Source: Coffea arabica (lineage: Eukaryota; Streptophyta; Magnoliopsida; Gentianales; Rubiaceae). From it: a stretch of DNA of 64,000 nt. Shown piece after piece: positions 33,807-44,453 of this stretch. How positions within the stretch are numbered: the stretch's first letter is position 1; every line of letters starts with the position of its first letter. The translations under genes and the position numbers were made by a program. The DNA is taken from assembly GCF_036785885.1 (NCBI RefSeq), contig NC_092323.1:18422501-18486500 (forward strand), read 5' to 3'. The notes under the pieces were generated by a model that was given only the letters and a program-made list of their open reading frames with translations, did not search any database and was not told where the DNA came from.

Positions 33807-35705
33807 TTATCTCCCATCCATAAACTTCTTGCTATCAGGATCAATCTTCAGCATCAACATAAGTAGAGAAGGATTCTTCTGTTTTTCAGTAGCAGAATCA
33901 AGTAAAATGGAAAAGGTAGATGCATCCAAAGAGAATCCTCTGTGAACCATTTCTTCGTAATAGGCCATTGTGTCCTCATAATGACCTCCCTTAAGGAGTC
34001 CTTGCAGAATAACATTGTATGTAACACTATCTGCCAGGCAACCCTTCTCTTCCATTTTTGCAACAAGCTCTTTAGCTTCCATGAGCAAACCTTCTGAAAG
34101 TAGGCCAGCAATCATGATACTGTATGTCAAAACATTAGGGTCCAATCCTTTGAGGGAGAGATTTTTGAAAAGATCTCGGGCACTATCGAGCCTCCTGCAT
34201 TTACACAACCCATCAAGCATGATATTATACATTTCAATGTAAAGATCTGTTCCATCGGCTTGGGTTGCATGTAATAACTCCAATGCTTCATCAACATGTC
34301 CAGTCTTGCATAATCCATCCAGTACCACACAGTAAGTGTGAAAATCAGGCTTCATGCCAGAAGCTTGCATCTCGTTGAAAATTTCTCGTGCACTAAGATA
34401 CCTTCCTGAACTAAATAACCCCTGCAACACACTGTTATAAATAACAATATCAGGTGTTAAACCTTTATGTGGAATCTCTCGAAAGAGCTTCATGGCTGCA
34501 TTCACTTTCTTGGTCTTGTAATAGGCATTTATCAGAATACCATAGCAATGGAGATCAGGTGTAAGGCCACTAGCAACCATGGTATCGAAAACTCTCCTTG
34601 CGTCATCTATTCGCCTCTGTAAACAGTACCCATCCATTAAGGAACTGTATGTGACCAGGTTGGGATTTTGACCTTGCTGGATCATGATCTGGACTACCTC
34701 TTCAGCATCTTCTATATGCCCTTCCTTACATAGTGCATCCACCACTATATTAAAAGTAATAACATTTGGAACAATTTTATAAGCCTTCATCTCAGCAAAG
34801 AGCTTGTCAACATCCTTCCATCTGCTTAAGCTGCACAGACCCTGAATCAAACAACTGTAAGTGACAACATTCGGGGGAATGTCCTTTTCAATCATCTCCT
34901 GTAAGAGGGCAAGAGCTTCATCAACCATTTTATCCTTGCCCAAGCTATCAATGATGGTATTATACATAATTGCATCAGGTTTACAAGGACTTCCTCGTTT
35001 TTCCGTTGCTCTGAGGAATTCAATGGCTGTTTGAGTGTTTCCTGCCTTACAGAGCCCATCTATCACAATCCCCAACATAGTTTCATTGGGTTTACAAAGT
35101 TTTTCTTTGATTATCTTTTTGAACAATTCTTGCGCCTCAGGAACCTTATGGTCTCGGAAGAGTCCCTTAAGTAAAGTGCCAAAGGTGACCACATTAGGAA
35201 CAAAACCACGTTTGAAGAAGCCAGACAATGTTGAAAAAGCTAAATCCACTCGGCCCACAACGCAGTAACAATTAATCATTATATTAAGGGTGGCCTCATC
35301 AACATGAATGCCCCGGACACACATATCTCTGAAAAGGGAAACAACCGAAGAATAATGATTCTTCATCTTAACAATACAAGTCAGCAGTTGATTGAATTGA
35401 ATAACAGATGGCAGAGGCCTCATCCGAGCCATCCGCTCGAACAAGCTCAAAGCATCATCAAGACTGTTGACATTATTAATATCATTCCTTAATTCAGGTT
35501 GAAATTCCAGAGCTTTTCCAGAAGAACTCTTAACCTTACTACTAATAGCAGAATAAAAAGCCAAATGGGGTCTATGGTTTGGGAATGGAGAGAGAAATGA
35601 TGCAAGAGTAGTACAACCTGCAGGAGCAGTAGTACCTAATGAAGCCGCTGCTTCCTGAGACCGAGCCATGGAAACCATTACCACAGAAGACGCTCTTCTC
35701 TGCAT
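33807..35705 (-). CDS. RFL-type P-class PPR protein, copy F (intact)
   Basis: A second complete RFL protein, 632 aa from MQRRASSVVMVSMARSQEAA to the tail KIDPDSKKFMDGR. It has a Ser/Ala-rich putative mitochondrial leader of about 90 residues and about 14 PPR repeats, with no editing domains. The frame stays open to an ATG at 35813, adding 36 residues, but those residues fall in repeat-like DNA absent from copies A and B, so 35705 is preferred. By eye about 57 residues differ from copy B. Seven of them lie at the fifth or last residue of a repeat, the positions that choose the RNA base. Expected role: binding a defined mitochondrial transcript, possibly a sterility-associated one. The 5' flank (36530-37160) and 3' flank (32935-33806) are duplicated elsewhere in the cluster. 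Confidence 0.92.
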   Translation of the reverse strand: MQRRASSVVMVSMARSQEAAASLGTTAPAGCTTLASFLSPFPNHRPHLAFYSAISSKVKSSSGKALEFQPELRNDINNVNSLDDALSLFERMARMRPLPSVIQFNQLLTCIVKMKNHYSSVVSLFRDMCVRGIHVDEATLNIMINCYCVVGRVDLAFSTLSGFFKRGFVPNVVTFGTLLKGLFRDHKVPEAQELFKKIIKEKLCKPNETMLGIVIDGLCKAGNTQTAIEFLRATEKRGSPCKPDAIMYNTIIDSLGKDKMVDEALALLQEMIEKDIPPNVVTYSCLIQGLCSLSRWKDVDKLFAEMKAYKIVPNVITFNIVVDALCKEGHIEDAEEVVQIMIQQGQNPNLVTYSSLMDGYCLQRRIDDARRVFDTMVASGLTPDLHCYGILINAYYKTKKVNAAMKLFREIPHKGLTPDIVIYNSVLQGLFSSGRYLSAREIFNEMQASGMKPDFHTYCVVLDGLCKTGHVDEALELLHATQADGTDLYIEMYNIMLDGLCKCRRLDSARDLFKNLSLKGLDPNVLTYSIMIAGLLSEGLLMEAKELVAKMEEKGCLADSVTYNVILQGLLKGGHYEDTMAYYEEMVHRGFSLDASTFSILLDSATEKQKNPSLLMLMLKIDPDSKKFMDGR

Positions 35706-35719
35706 CGTTACCACAGAAC

Positions 35720-35890
35720 ACTGGGAGTGTTTGGATACAACACTTATCCCAAATAATATTTCGCTTGCATCAAAAACACATTTTCCAACCCACCTTTTTA
35801 TATTCCCAACCATCTTTTTATCTCACATACATCACATCACAAAAGGTGCTACAGTAATTATTCCAAATAATATTTCAAATAATACCCTAT
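35720..35890. repeat. MITE-like sequence at the 5' end of copy F
   Basis: Starts with GGGAGTGTTTGGATACAAC and contains CTACAGTAATTATTCCAAAT and TATTTCAAATAATA. Words of this kind recur at 16681-16817 and 36280-36400. The ends are not clean enough to name a superfamily. It replaces the proximal upstream DNA seen in copy B. Confidence 0.45.
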
Positions 35891-36529
35891 CACTGTTGTT
35901 TTCTCGTTTCGAGGCAACGGCTTTTGCTTACACGGCGTCGTTGTTGCTTTGAAATTCTTTCAGTTATTGAGGCCAATAAAATCAAAAGAAATGGTTTTGA
36001 CCAAAAGAATAAATAAATAAATAAAAGGTACAGTGTCAGGTCCAAGTCAATTTCACGTTACTATGACAAGATCTCACTCGACTCAAATAGTAAAATGGAT
36101 ACGAATATTTGTAATTTATAATTAATTTTGTAATTATTATGATGAAACTACGAAGGTAAGATGAAAAAAACTGGTTTCTTTCCTTATTTTCTCATTAATC
36201 TCATGTCCCTAGTTTGTTAGAGAAAACATGTGGTAATTTTATTGGTATTATTTAATTTTTTTATATATTATTTTGCATTACAAATACATTTTCTAACTCT
36301 TTTTTGACATTTTCAGCCACATGGATTACAAAAATATTAGAGCAATTATTACAAACAATAATATTTCAAATAACACTCCGTCCAGACGTACTTTTTTTAT
36401 TGCCCCTTGCTTACTTCTAACTTGTAAGAGCATTTCACTTTGGCTTAGACAAGGGGAATAGGTCTCTTTTTCTGGATTTTTATCTTTTATCTTTTATTTC
36501 CTTCTCTTTCTTCATCTTCTCCTTCGTCA
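35891..36529. other. Upstream region of copy F
   Basis: No ORF. A second stretch with TATTTCAAATAACACTCC (about 36365-36382) resembles the end of the MITE-like repeat next to copy F. Confidence 0.4.
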
Positions 36530-37160
36530 GCAAACTTACTCTCCTTCATTTCTTTGGTAATCTTCCATTTGCTCTACATTAATTTCTTTTCCTCTGTGCA
36601 GTGATTTTAGATGTTCATTTATTCCATAATCTATTTTCATGTACATTATCCTTTTAGATTGGTCCAGCTTCTTTGTCGTTGTATTTTGGTTTTTTTTCTG
36701 TAATAGGTTGGCTGTTTTGTGTAGTTACCTTACCTACTTGTCTTTGGTATTTTATTGCTTCAATTGCTGGATAAGCCTCTAGTGAATGAGTTTTATAGTT
36801 TTATTTTGAAAATTATAGATAACTGGTATATTGACGATTATATGAATGATTTAGTGTTATAAAGAGATTCATGGACAATAAGAATACCAAAACAATAATG
36901 TTACAATTAGTTTTTTTTTTTTTTTTTTTAGAAAACATGCAATTTTGGTCCTCAATATTTAGCACCTATGTGGGTTTAGTCCTTAAAGTTTTGGTAAAAA
37001 TGAATCTGGTTCCCTAATATTTAGCTCACATGCAGTTTAGTCCCTAGAGTTTGGCAATATCAATTTAGTCCCCAGTGTATCCAATTTAAAGTTGATTTAA
37101 CGCTTTTGAAGAATTACTCCCAATAGAATTTAGTTATGTACGCTTATGTATCCATTAAAT
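36530..37160. repeat. Duplicated upstream block, copy next to PPR F
   Basis: Partner of 15895-16560. It includes a poly-T run (about 36910-36930). The distal part (36935-37160), with GGTTTAGTCCTTAAAGTTTT, has an inverted partner at about 39150-39290. Confidence 0.65.
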
Positions 37161-37197
37161 TGAATTTGAAAAAAAAAAGAAGCAATATAGTGGCTAA

Positions 37198-37808
37198 GGT
37201 TTCGTTTGATAAAATTGATACTGAATTCTGAAACAATTAATTTGCTGAATTTTAAGCACTGAAAAAAATATATGAATGTCTGAATTTTAATGCTAAACCT
37301 ATTTATACTGTTTGATAAACATTTATAACTGAATGCTTAATAAGTTAAATTTAACAATTTTGCCCTTATATCTTTTCATCCAAAAAAGAAATAGTACCTA
37401 TCATTTAATTAGCTAAAAATGCTAGGTATGAAAATGATAATATTTATTTTCAAAACAAATTAATATAAAAGATATAATATATTATATGAGGAGTATGGAG
37501 AACATGTGAAAGTCATTCAAAAGGGAGAAAAGAGAAATAGAAAATCATTAGATAGAGAATATTTATTGTTTAATTAGATAAGAATTTTGAACATAATTAA
37601 TAAACAAAGGTAGATTTGGCAGATAAGATAAGGTAGTTGAAGTAATTCTATTGATTCTGATCAAAATTAAGCATTCAGTTAGGATTCTTGTACTGAAAAA
37701 AATACACACAAGTTCAGCAAATGGATTTTCATTTATCAAACATTCAAAATATCTGAATGTCTGAAAAAATTCAGATTCAACACTTTTTTTATGTTATCAA
37801 ACAAACCC
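37198..37808. mobile_element. Harbinger/Tourist-like MITE, copy 2
   Basis: A 611-bp relative of 906-1565. Ends GGTTTCGTTTGATAA and TTATCAAACAAACCC, flanked by TAA on both sides (37195-37197 and 37809-37811). The interior lines up with copy 1 along its length. Confidence 0.8.
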
Positions 37809-38214
37809 TAACTTAAACAAGATTAAGAACTAATATCTTTTCTTGCTAACTAATTAACTAGTAAAAGAGAGAAAATAACAAAAGAAATTTGTTCAACTAC
37901 AACATTAAGACGAGTTGGACCACTCAATTCATTAATTTGGAACTCATTTTCATTCTCTATCCCGACTATCTCCAAGCAAATTTACCTATAGTCGCGTATT
38001 GTAAATTTTTGCGCATAGTTTAAACTATTTCCTTTTGTTCAGATTACTTGATTAATTAATTACTTCGTGCTATCATGTGATTCTTTTTTGTTCAATGTTA
38101 TTCCCTGTTTTGTTCTTCAAAAAAGTTTAATTTAATAAACACGTTATTTTACATGACCGATTGGGTCAGTAATTGTTGAAAATCTATCAATTGTCCTAAA
38201 TCTACTTCAATTTA
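37809..38214. other. Intergenic, nothing recognised
   Basis: AT-rich spacer between two small transposons, with no conserved frame. Confidence 0.5.
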
Positions 38215-38223
38215 GAAATATTA

Positions 38224-39151
38224 GGGGAAAATGCACTTTTCATCCCTATTGTTTAGGGTGTTGGATAATTTCATCCCTAAAATTTTAGTCAAAACTCATT
38301 TCATCCTCATAATTTTATAACTTTGACTAATTTCGTCCTTAAAGTTTCATGCAAACACATTTCATCCCCGTAAGTTCATAAATTTGACTAATTAAGGACA
38401 ATTGATGGATTGTCGAGCAATTCGAATGGAATATTATCACTTGACTATGGCATGCCTGTTAGTTAAATATAGAAACATTGGATCAACGAAAACCTCAAAA
38501 ATAATTTTTTTAATTCACTTTCTTATTTTAAAAAATTAAAAAATTTCAGCCACCATTACTCTTTTCTTAATCACAAATTGAATAAAAAGATTGAAAGGAA
38601 ACAAAGTCCTGGAGAATAAATAACCCCATTATAGCCAATTGGATAAATTTTTCAAACAATCCCATTGCAACCAATTGGAGAAAAATATTAACCTAAAAGA
38701 AATAATTGTTTAGATTGTTATTTATTTGCAAAATTTTGTTTTGTTGCATCGTATACATGTTTTTTAAGTTGCCTATCTATCATCTAATTGATTTTTTTAT
38801 TTCACATACATCATATCATAAATTTAAAAGAAAAGAGTTTCTTATTCCGAACATACTCATTGTTATTTATATAATTTAATCAATGACTAAATTAAGTACT
38901 AACAATACAATTATTAACAAGACATGCTAGTCATGTGATGATATTCGGTCCAAATTGGTTAACAATTATTGAATTGTCCTTAATTGATCAAATTTATGAA
39001 ACTATGGGATTGAAATGTGCTTGCATGAAGCTTTGGAGATAAAATTGGTCAAAATAATAAAACTACAAGGATGAAATGTGTTTTTACCGAAACTTTAAGG
39101 ATGAAATTATCTTACACTCGAAATCTTGGGGATGAAAAGTGCATTTTTCCT
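38224..39151. mobile_element. MULE-type non-autonomous element with long inverted repeats
   Basis: A 928-bp element with terminal inverted repeats of about 170-180 bp starting GGGGAAAATGCACTTTTCAT on the left and AGGAAAAATGCACTTTTCAT on the reverse complement of the right. It is flanked by a 9-bp near-duplication (GAAATATTA at 38215-38223, GAAACATTA at 39152-39160). Long inverted repeats with a 9-bp target duplication fit Mutator-like elements. The interior is AT-rich and non-coding. Confidence 0.75.
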
Positions 39152-39160
39152 GAAACATTA

Positions 39161-40230
39161 GAGATCATATTTGTTTATGATGAAACTTTAGGGACTAAAA
39201 CCATGCTTAAAGCCAAACATTGCCGATCAAAACTTTAGGGACTAAAATTGCACGGGTATTAAACATTGGAAACCAAAGATGCATATTTTTCTATGCAATA
39301 TGTACATTTATAATTTCGAAGAACAATTACAAACAAATTTCATTGGTTCGGTTTTGTGTGCAAATAATCTAAAATTCTTCTTTTGATTTCAAATAATACC
39401 TCATTTTATAATGTATGTTTTTTTTTTTTGGTTTAAACTAGGGCACAACGCTAATCCGTTTACAGAGCTAGGGGACAATATAAAGAGATAAAGTGGAACT
39501 TCTCTTGCTTTATCTAATTTTTACGGCGATTAAATTAGTTTGCTACTCTATTAAGTGCAATTTCAGGTGAGTATAAGTCTGCAATGTGCACGTATCCGTC
39601 TATAACTTCACCTTTGCCCAAAGTAAATTTTTTCGACAAAGTTAAATTGTGGTGTCCCAATTAACTCGGGGAAAATTGATTTTGATGATGGTTAGCATTT
39701 AACTAACAAATATTTCACTGTTCAACCAGTCCAATTCCAGAGTGATTGTTATCATTCTTGGAAGAAGAGATGAGTTGGGTGGTTTGAGGGGAGGAACTGT
39801 AAATAAGACATTTTGAGTTCGAAACCTTCCACTTACAAGTTAGGAGGAGGGGGAGGCAGGGGCTGGGTTGGGGTTCGAAAGAAGGGAATGTAAGTAAATA
39901 TGATTTGGAATTCGAAATCTCCTACTTATACTAAAAAAAGAATTAAAAAGCCCCCGAGGGGGGGGGGGAAGAAGGTGGATGGGTTGTGTGGGTCAAAAGA
40001 ATAGAGCGTATGTAAGAGGATCCAAATTCAAGTCCACCTAGGTACGCTTAAAAAAAAATCTTAGATACATCTTCTTGCCATCGTATTACTGGGGAAAGCC
40101 AAAATAAAAAAAAAGCAAAAAATAGACTACTGCTCTATTTTGATGACTTTTGTACAGGTGTTTGGCAAGCAAAAATTAGAACATTTTGATTTGCAAAAGT
40201 GTAATGGAGCTAGTACTCGTTGGTTGAGCT
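39161..40230. other. Intergenic with low-complexity and weak repeats
   Basis: 39161-39290 is the inverted partner of 36935-37080 (TTTAGGGACTAAAA). 39780-40030 holds G-rich, loosely repeated DNA with two words like TTCGAAAYCTYCYACTTA and a run of 14 G (about 39957-39969). No gene. Confidence 0.5.
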
Positions 40231-40994
40231 TAGAGGTGTTAAAATGGGTGATTTGGGCGGCTTTGGGTTGGGTAAAATGGGTAATGGGTATAAATAAATC
40301 AATCCATTTATACCCATTTAATTAGATGGGTATAAATGGGTAAGTCAAAAAATGAATTGGATAACCCAATTACCCATTTATAACCCATTTATTTTAATTT
40401 TTTGTAAATTCATTTAAATTCATTTTTGCAAACTAAGTTATCAATTTATACCGCTCTTTGTACCCATCATTAGTTTTAAATATTTACTTATAATGTTCAA
40501 TAAGCCTAATTACCAAATTTTTTTCATTTATACTCTATTTCACAAAATTACATATTATTTAATAATTGAATAATAAGAATATAAAAATTTGAACTAAGTA
40601 CTATAAAAGTTAATATAAAAATTTAATCCAAAAATTTTTAACCCCTAACATTTTTTCCATATATAAATTTAAAATTTCATTTTAGAAAGATAAGAAAAGA
40701 GGCTCAAATTTATCATAAATTGGTAATGCCGAAAAATGAGCAAGTTAACAAATTAAGAGAAAACAAAATAATAAAATAAAACCAACAAATAATAATAATA
40801 ATAATGAAACAAAAGTAGTTAACATCATGACAAAATGAAAAATTTGAAAAAAAAATGGGTGGAGGAAAAGAAGAGATTTAGGGGAAGAGAATTTTAATGG
40901 GTTACCCATATACAAAAATTTAAGATACCCATACCCATCTATTTATGGGCGGGTATGGGTAAATTTAATTAAGTGGGTTGATTTGCCACCTCTA
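40231..40994. mobile_element. hAT-type non-autonomous element with TACCCATTTA subterminal repeats
   Basis: A 764-bp element flanked by an exact 8-bp duplication GTTGAGCT (40223-40230 and 40995-41002). Ends TAGAGGTGTTAAAATGGGT and, on the reverse complement of the right end, TAGAGGTGGCAAATCAACCC. Many copies of TACCCATTTA and ATGGGTATAAATGGGT lie inside both ends. Non-coding. Confidence 0.85.
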
Positions 40995-41039
40995 GTTGAG
41001 CTACTTCGCCTACAGATTACAAGTTTGATTCACCAAGGG

Positions 41040-43029
41040 CGAGGTGGAGTGTCACTTCTGATTCTACAAGTATAATAGCTGCTTTGTTTTATGATTCTTT
41101 AAGAGGTTAAGACTTCATAGATTCACCAAATCTGTTAAAAGGCATGAAAATTAACGAAGTGTAACCTCGCTTCACAACTTAATAAAACAAACAAAAGGGA
41201 AAAAAAAATTATACTTGATGTCTGCATGTTTTCTGTGCCTCGTCATTTGAAGACACTCTGCCATCTTGGAAAGCTAAGAACTCAGAAATGATGCTCCAAA
41301 AGAAGCAATATCTTCGCCAAAAATGGGGGAGAGGAAGACAAACTCTAGGGATAACCAGACAATCACCTTTAACCTGAAACTCAACCTCTGCAAGACATTC
41401 CCAAAAGAAACCAGTGAACTTTATATATTGCATTTACGACCCTAGCCTCTTTTAAACATAAGAAAATAAAGAAATCAATATAAAGCATGGAAATGCATCA
41501 TGATTTCAATCCTAGAACTCTTCTCATTAAAGGAAAGGGGGAAAACAAAAAGGGAAGAAAACACCCCAAACTCGCAGGACAAATATCAGTCATCACAATC
41601 GCATACAAACTATATATGCCTTCCCATGTTTAAAGACAATTTAAATGACAGCAGTACAAAAGGAAGGAAGAATCAAACAGAATTGTGAAAAACAACAGAT
41701 ATTCAATGTCCTGGACAAGTAATCATTCAGCAACTTAGTTTCAACCAGTGGATGCACATTTTTTTTGAGCAGATATGCATGAAAGTTCTTCGAAAAGGGA
41801 TTCAGATGAACTTGTTCCAAGAAACAACCAAATTCAAATCCAATTCACAAATGGTTTGGTCCAGTATCCCAGAACAAACGTGTTTCAAATTAAAGCTGGC
41901 TTTGGATTGGATGTTAGACCAAAGTTCATCAAGACTGGGGGCTTCCTTGAGATGCACCTTGGTGACTGAGTGAGTGCCATGAAGGCTCTATGTTGTATAG
42001 AAAAAATTGCGGCAGCCCCAGTAGATACAAACATCTGAACACTGCAACAAACTTTCCAATTTAATCAGAATTGGAACTAGAGACAACCAACTCAATAACC
42101 AAGACCTAGTGCATGACTGACACAGAAACGAAGTCTGCCAAGGACAAAGATCAGTTTGCAAATTGCAACCACTCAACATTAACAATAACACTTTGACAAC
42201 AGAACGACAGCATAAACCTTGACAAATAAGCAAGATAAATAGATCAATTATGCTAGTTTAAATATTCCAACACCACTAATCAAGGCATTGATCACCCATT
42301 TCATTGATGCACCAACAAGACCATAGCACAAACATACATATATTCGGGGGCAATCTGCCCCATGGTTCCCTGGACTTGAGTTGTAATATGACAATTTTGT
42401 TTCCACTGAAGAAAGCTACAAAGTCATCATCGAATTTTGCAACAACTTGTACAAAAATAGAGGCCCTCTTATCGCCCCCCCCACAAACCCATGCTCATAC
42501 CTTTTAAATATGCCATCACTTCGTCATTAAAGAGGACTATTATAAATTAAAGAAAAAAAGGAGATAAAAAAAAACGAAACTGAAGATGATGTAAAACAAT
42601 TTGTTTAGTTATCATGGAAATGCCTTGTTTGAGAATATACTGCTTTTGTGGTTCTGCATCCTTTTTCTTACCAAAAGCTCATGCTCTTTGGTGGAGGCTA
42701 CATGGCTCGTGCTCTTGTAGAGGTGTTTTGGATCTCCTCCAGTGGAGACCAGTAGGCTCTGCTCCACCCGTCTTATGTCCACAGGTCACTTAATTGTCTG
42801 CTCCGCTGTGGCATCTAAGCTTCAGTAAAGCAACACTCGACAGGTGACAGTTTATGTTCTTTTTAGTTGTGCTACTCCAGTAAAGCCGGTACTACTGTTG
42901 AGAAATGCACTTACAAATCAAAAGCAAACTCAGAAGAAAAATCACATTGCAATCAAGTGCAGATAGCCTATGGTATATCGAGAGGAAATAACGATCTTAA
43001 CCAGTAATTAGTCACTCTTTCTTAACTTC
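41040..43029. repeat. Duplicated block upstream of copy E's 3' flank
   Basis: 41040-41290 and 42175-42430 match 31204-31760, and 42440-43029 matches 24690-24800 plus 28632-29130. The order of segments differs from that around copy D, so the block was rearranged. 41292-42175 has no partner in the window. No conserved ORF. Confidence 0.65.
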
Positions 43030-44453
43030 CGACAAGTGTCGGACTTGTCCAATTATAAATTCCTACTCACAAGAATATTTATTCAGTATCATGGTGAGTA
43101 GGGTGTCTCCACAGGAATTAGGGAAAAATCTGTCTCTTTCCAAGTAAAAACTAATTTGGGGGGGGGGGGGGGGGGGGGGGTTTGGAACATTGAAATTAAA
43201 CTAAACAAACTACTTAAATAAGAACTGGCAAAAAAAAAAGAGAATTAAAATTAAATCAACAATATGTAAGCTCAAGTCAAGGAAATAACTTTGAAAGTCG
43301 TTCATACAACTGATCATCGATGCAATAATTATTTCATGTATTCGTTAATAAACAGATTACAATTGCCAAACAAGCGATAACAACCAACTTTTCCTTACCA
43401 TCTCCATAGTTAAGGTATGTATATTAATTACTTTTCTAATCAAGAAACAACTCTAAGTAAACCCGTAGAATTTTATTTCTTAGTTGCATTAGAAACTAGA
43501 AAAGGTCTGTTCTAATCAATAAACACACTATCAAGATTTATTTAAATTAGATCATATATCTCTCTAACATGAAATCAATCACATTAGTCGTCGCTAATTT
43601 AAGATAATTAAATAATTATGAATCTTACTATCCTAATTGGCATTAGATTGTCAAGTTAAATTAAATATCAAGAGCCATGATATTCAAACAACAAAATAAT
43701 TATGAGAAAATAAATTAGAAAAAATACGAATACTAATGAATAAAAGAAATTAATAAAAACAATTAGATCTCGCAGATGTAATGAACCAAATCCTTGTTAT
43801 TCCTCGATTAGAAGAGAACTTAACCGCACATCAGTAGGAACAATCCGCACAACTTCATTGGAACCGTTCACGTAAGTGTTTCACAACGGAGAAAACTAAA
43901 GAAAGGAAAAAGATGAAGAACGAAGCCAAGCGGCCGTCTCCTTTCCTTTTTCTTAAAAAGCAAAGGTCCCTTCTTAAAGCCAAGAAAGTCCGGACCAGAT
44001 TGTTTCTTGCAGGATGTATTAATCAAACGGGAATCCGGCCCTTTTTTTAGTTTCCTATTTTGTATCTACTACTAATACTAAAGACACATTTCCTAATTAG
44101 AAAAGATAATTTTCTACATTTCATAATCCAATACTACTACTGATAAATATAATCAAAGTTTTCACAATCTTCAACCACAAGCTGTCCATAATTGACACAA
44201 ACTAGGAAATCTCGCGCGTAGTAATTTTTCGAATCTTCTAGACTCGAAAGCAGGTTCCTAACGTGTTACCATCAAATTAATCCTTAACATGCAGGAATAT
44301 TGCCCTTTTAATCACATTTTGCTCATTTTCCTACAATTAGCACCATTAACCAAATATAAGTAGAATCTATCAATTAATGCAATATTTGATTAAAATCAAG
44401 GAAAAAATAATCATAAATTAAATAGTAATTTCGCAACCTATCAATTCCCCTCA
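43030..44453 (-). repeat. LARD 3' LTR
   Basis: 1,424 bp, starting CGACAAGTGTCGG (TG mutated to CG) and ending CCTATCA. It contains a 23-G run at 43158-43180 that the other LTR lacks. Confidence 0.85.
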
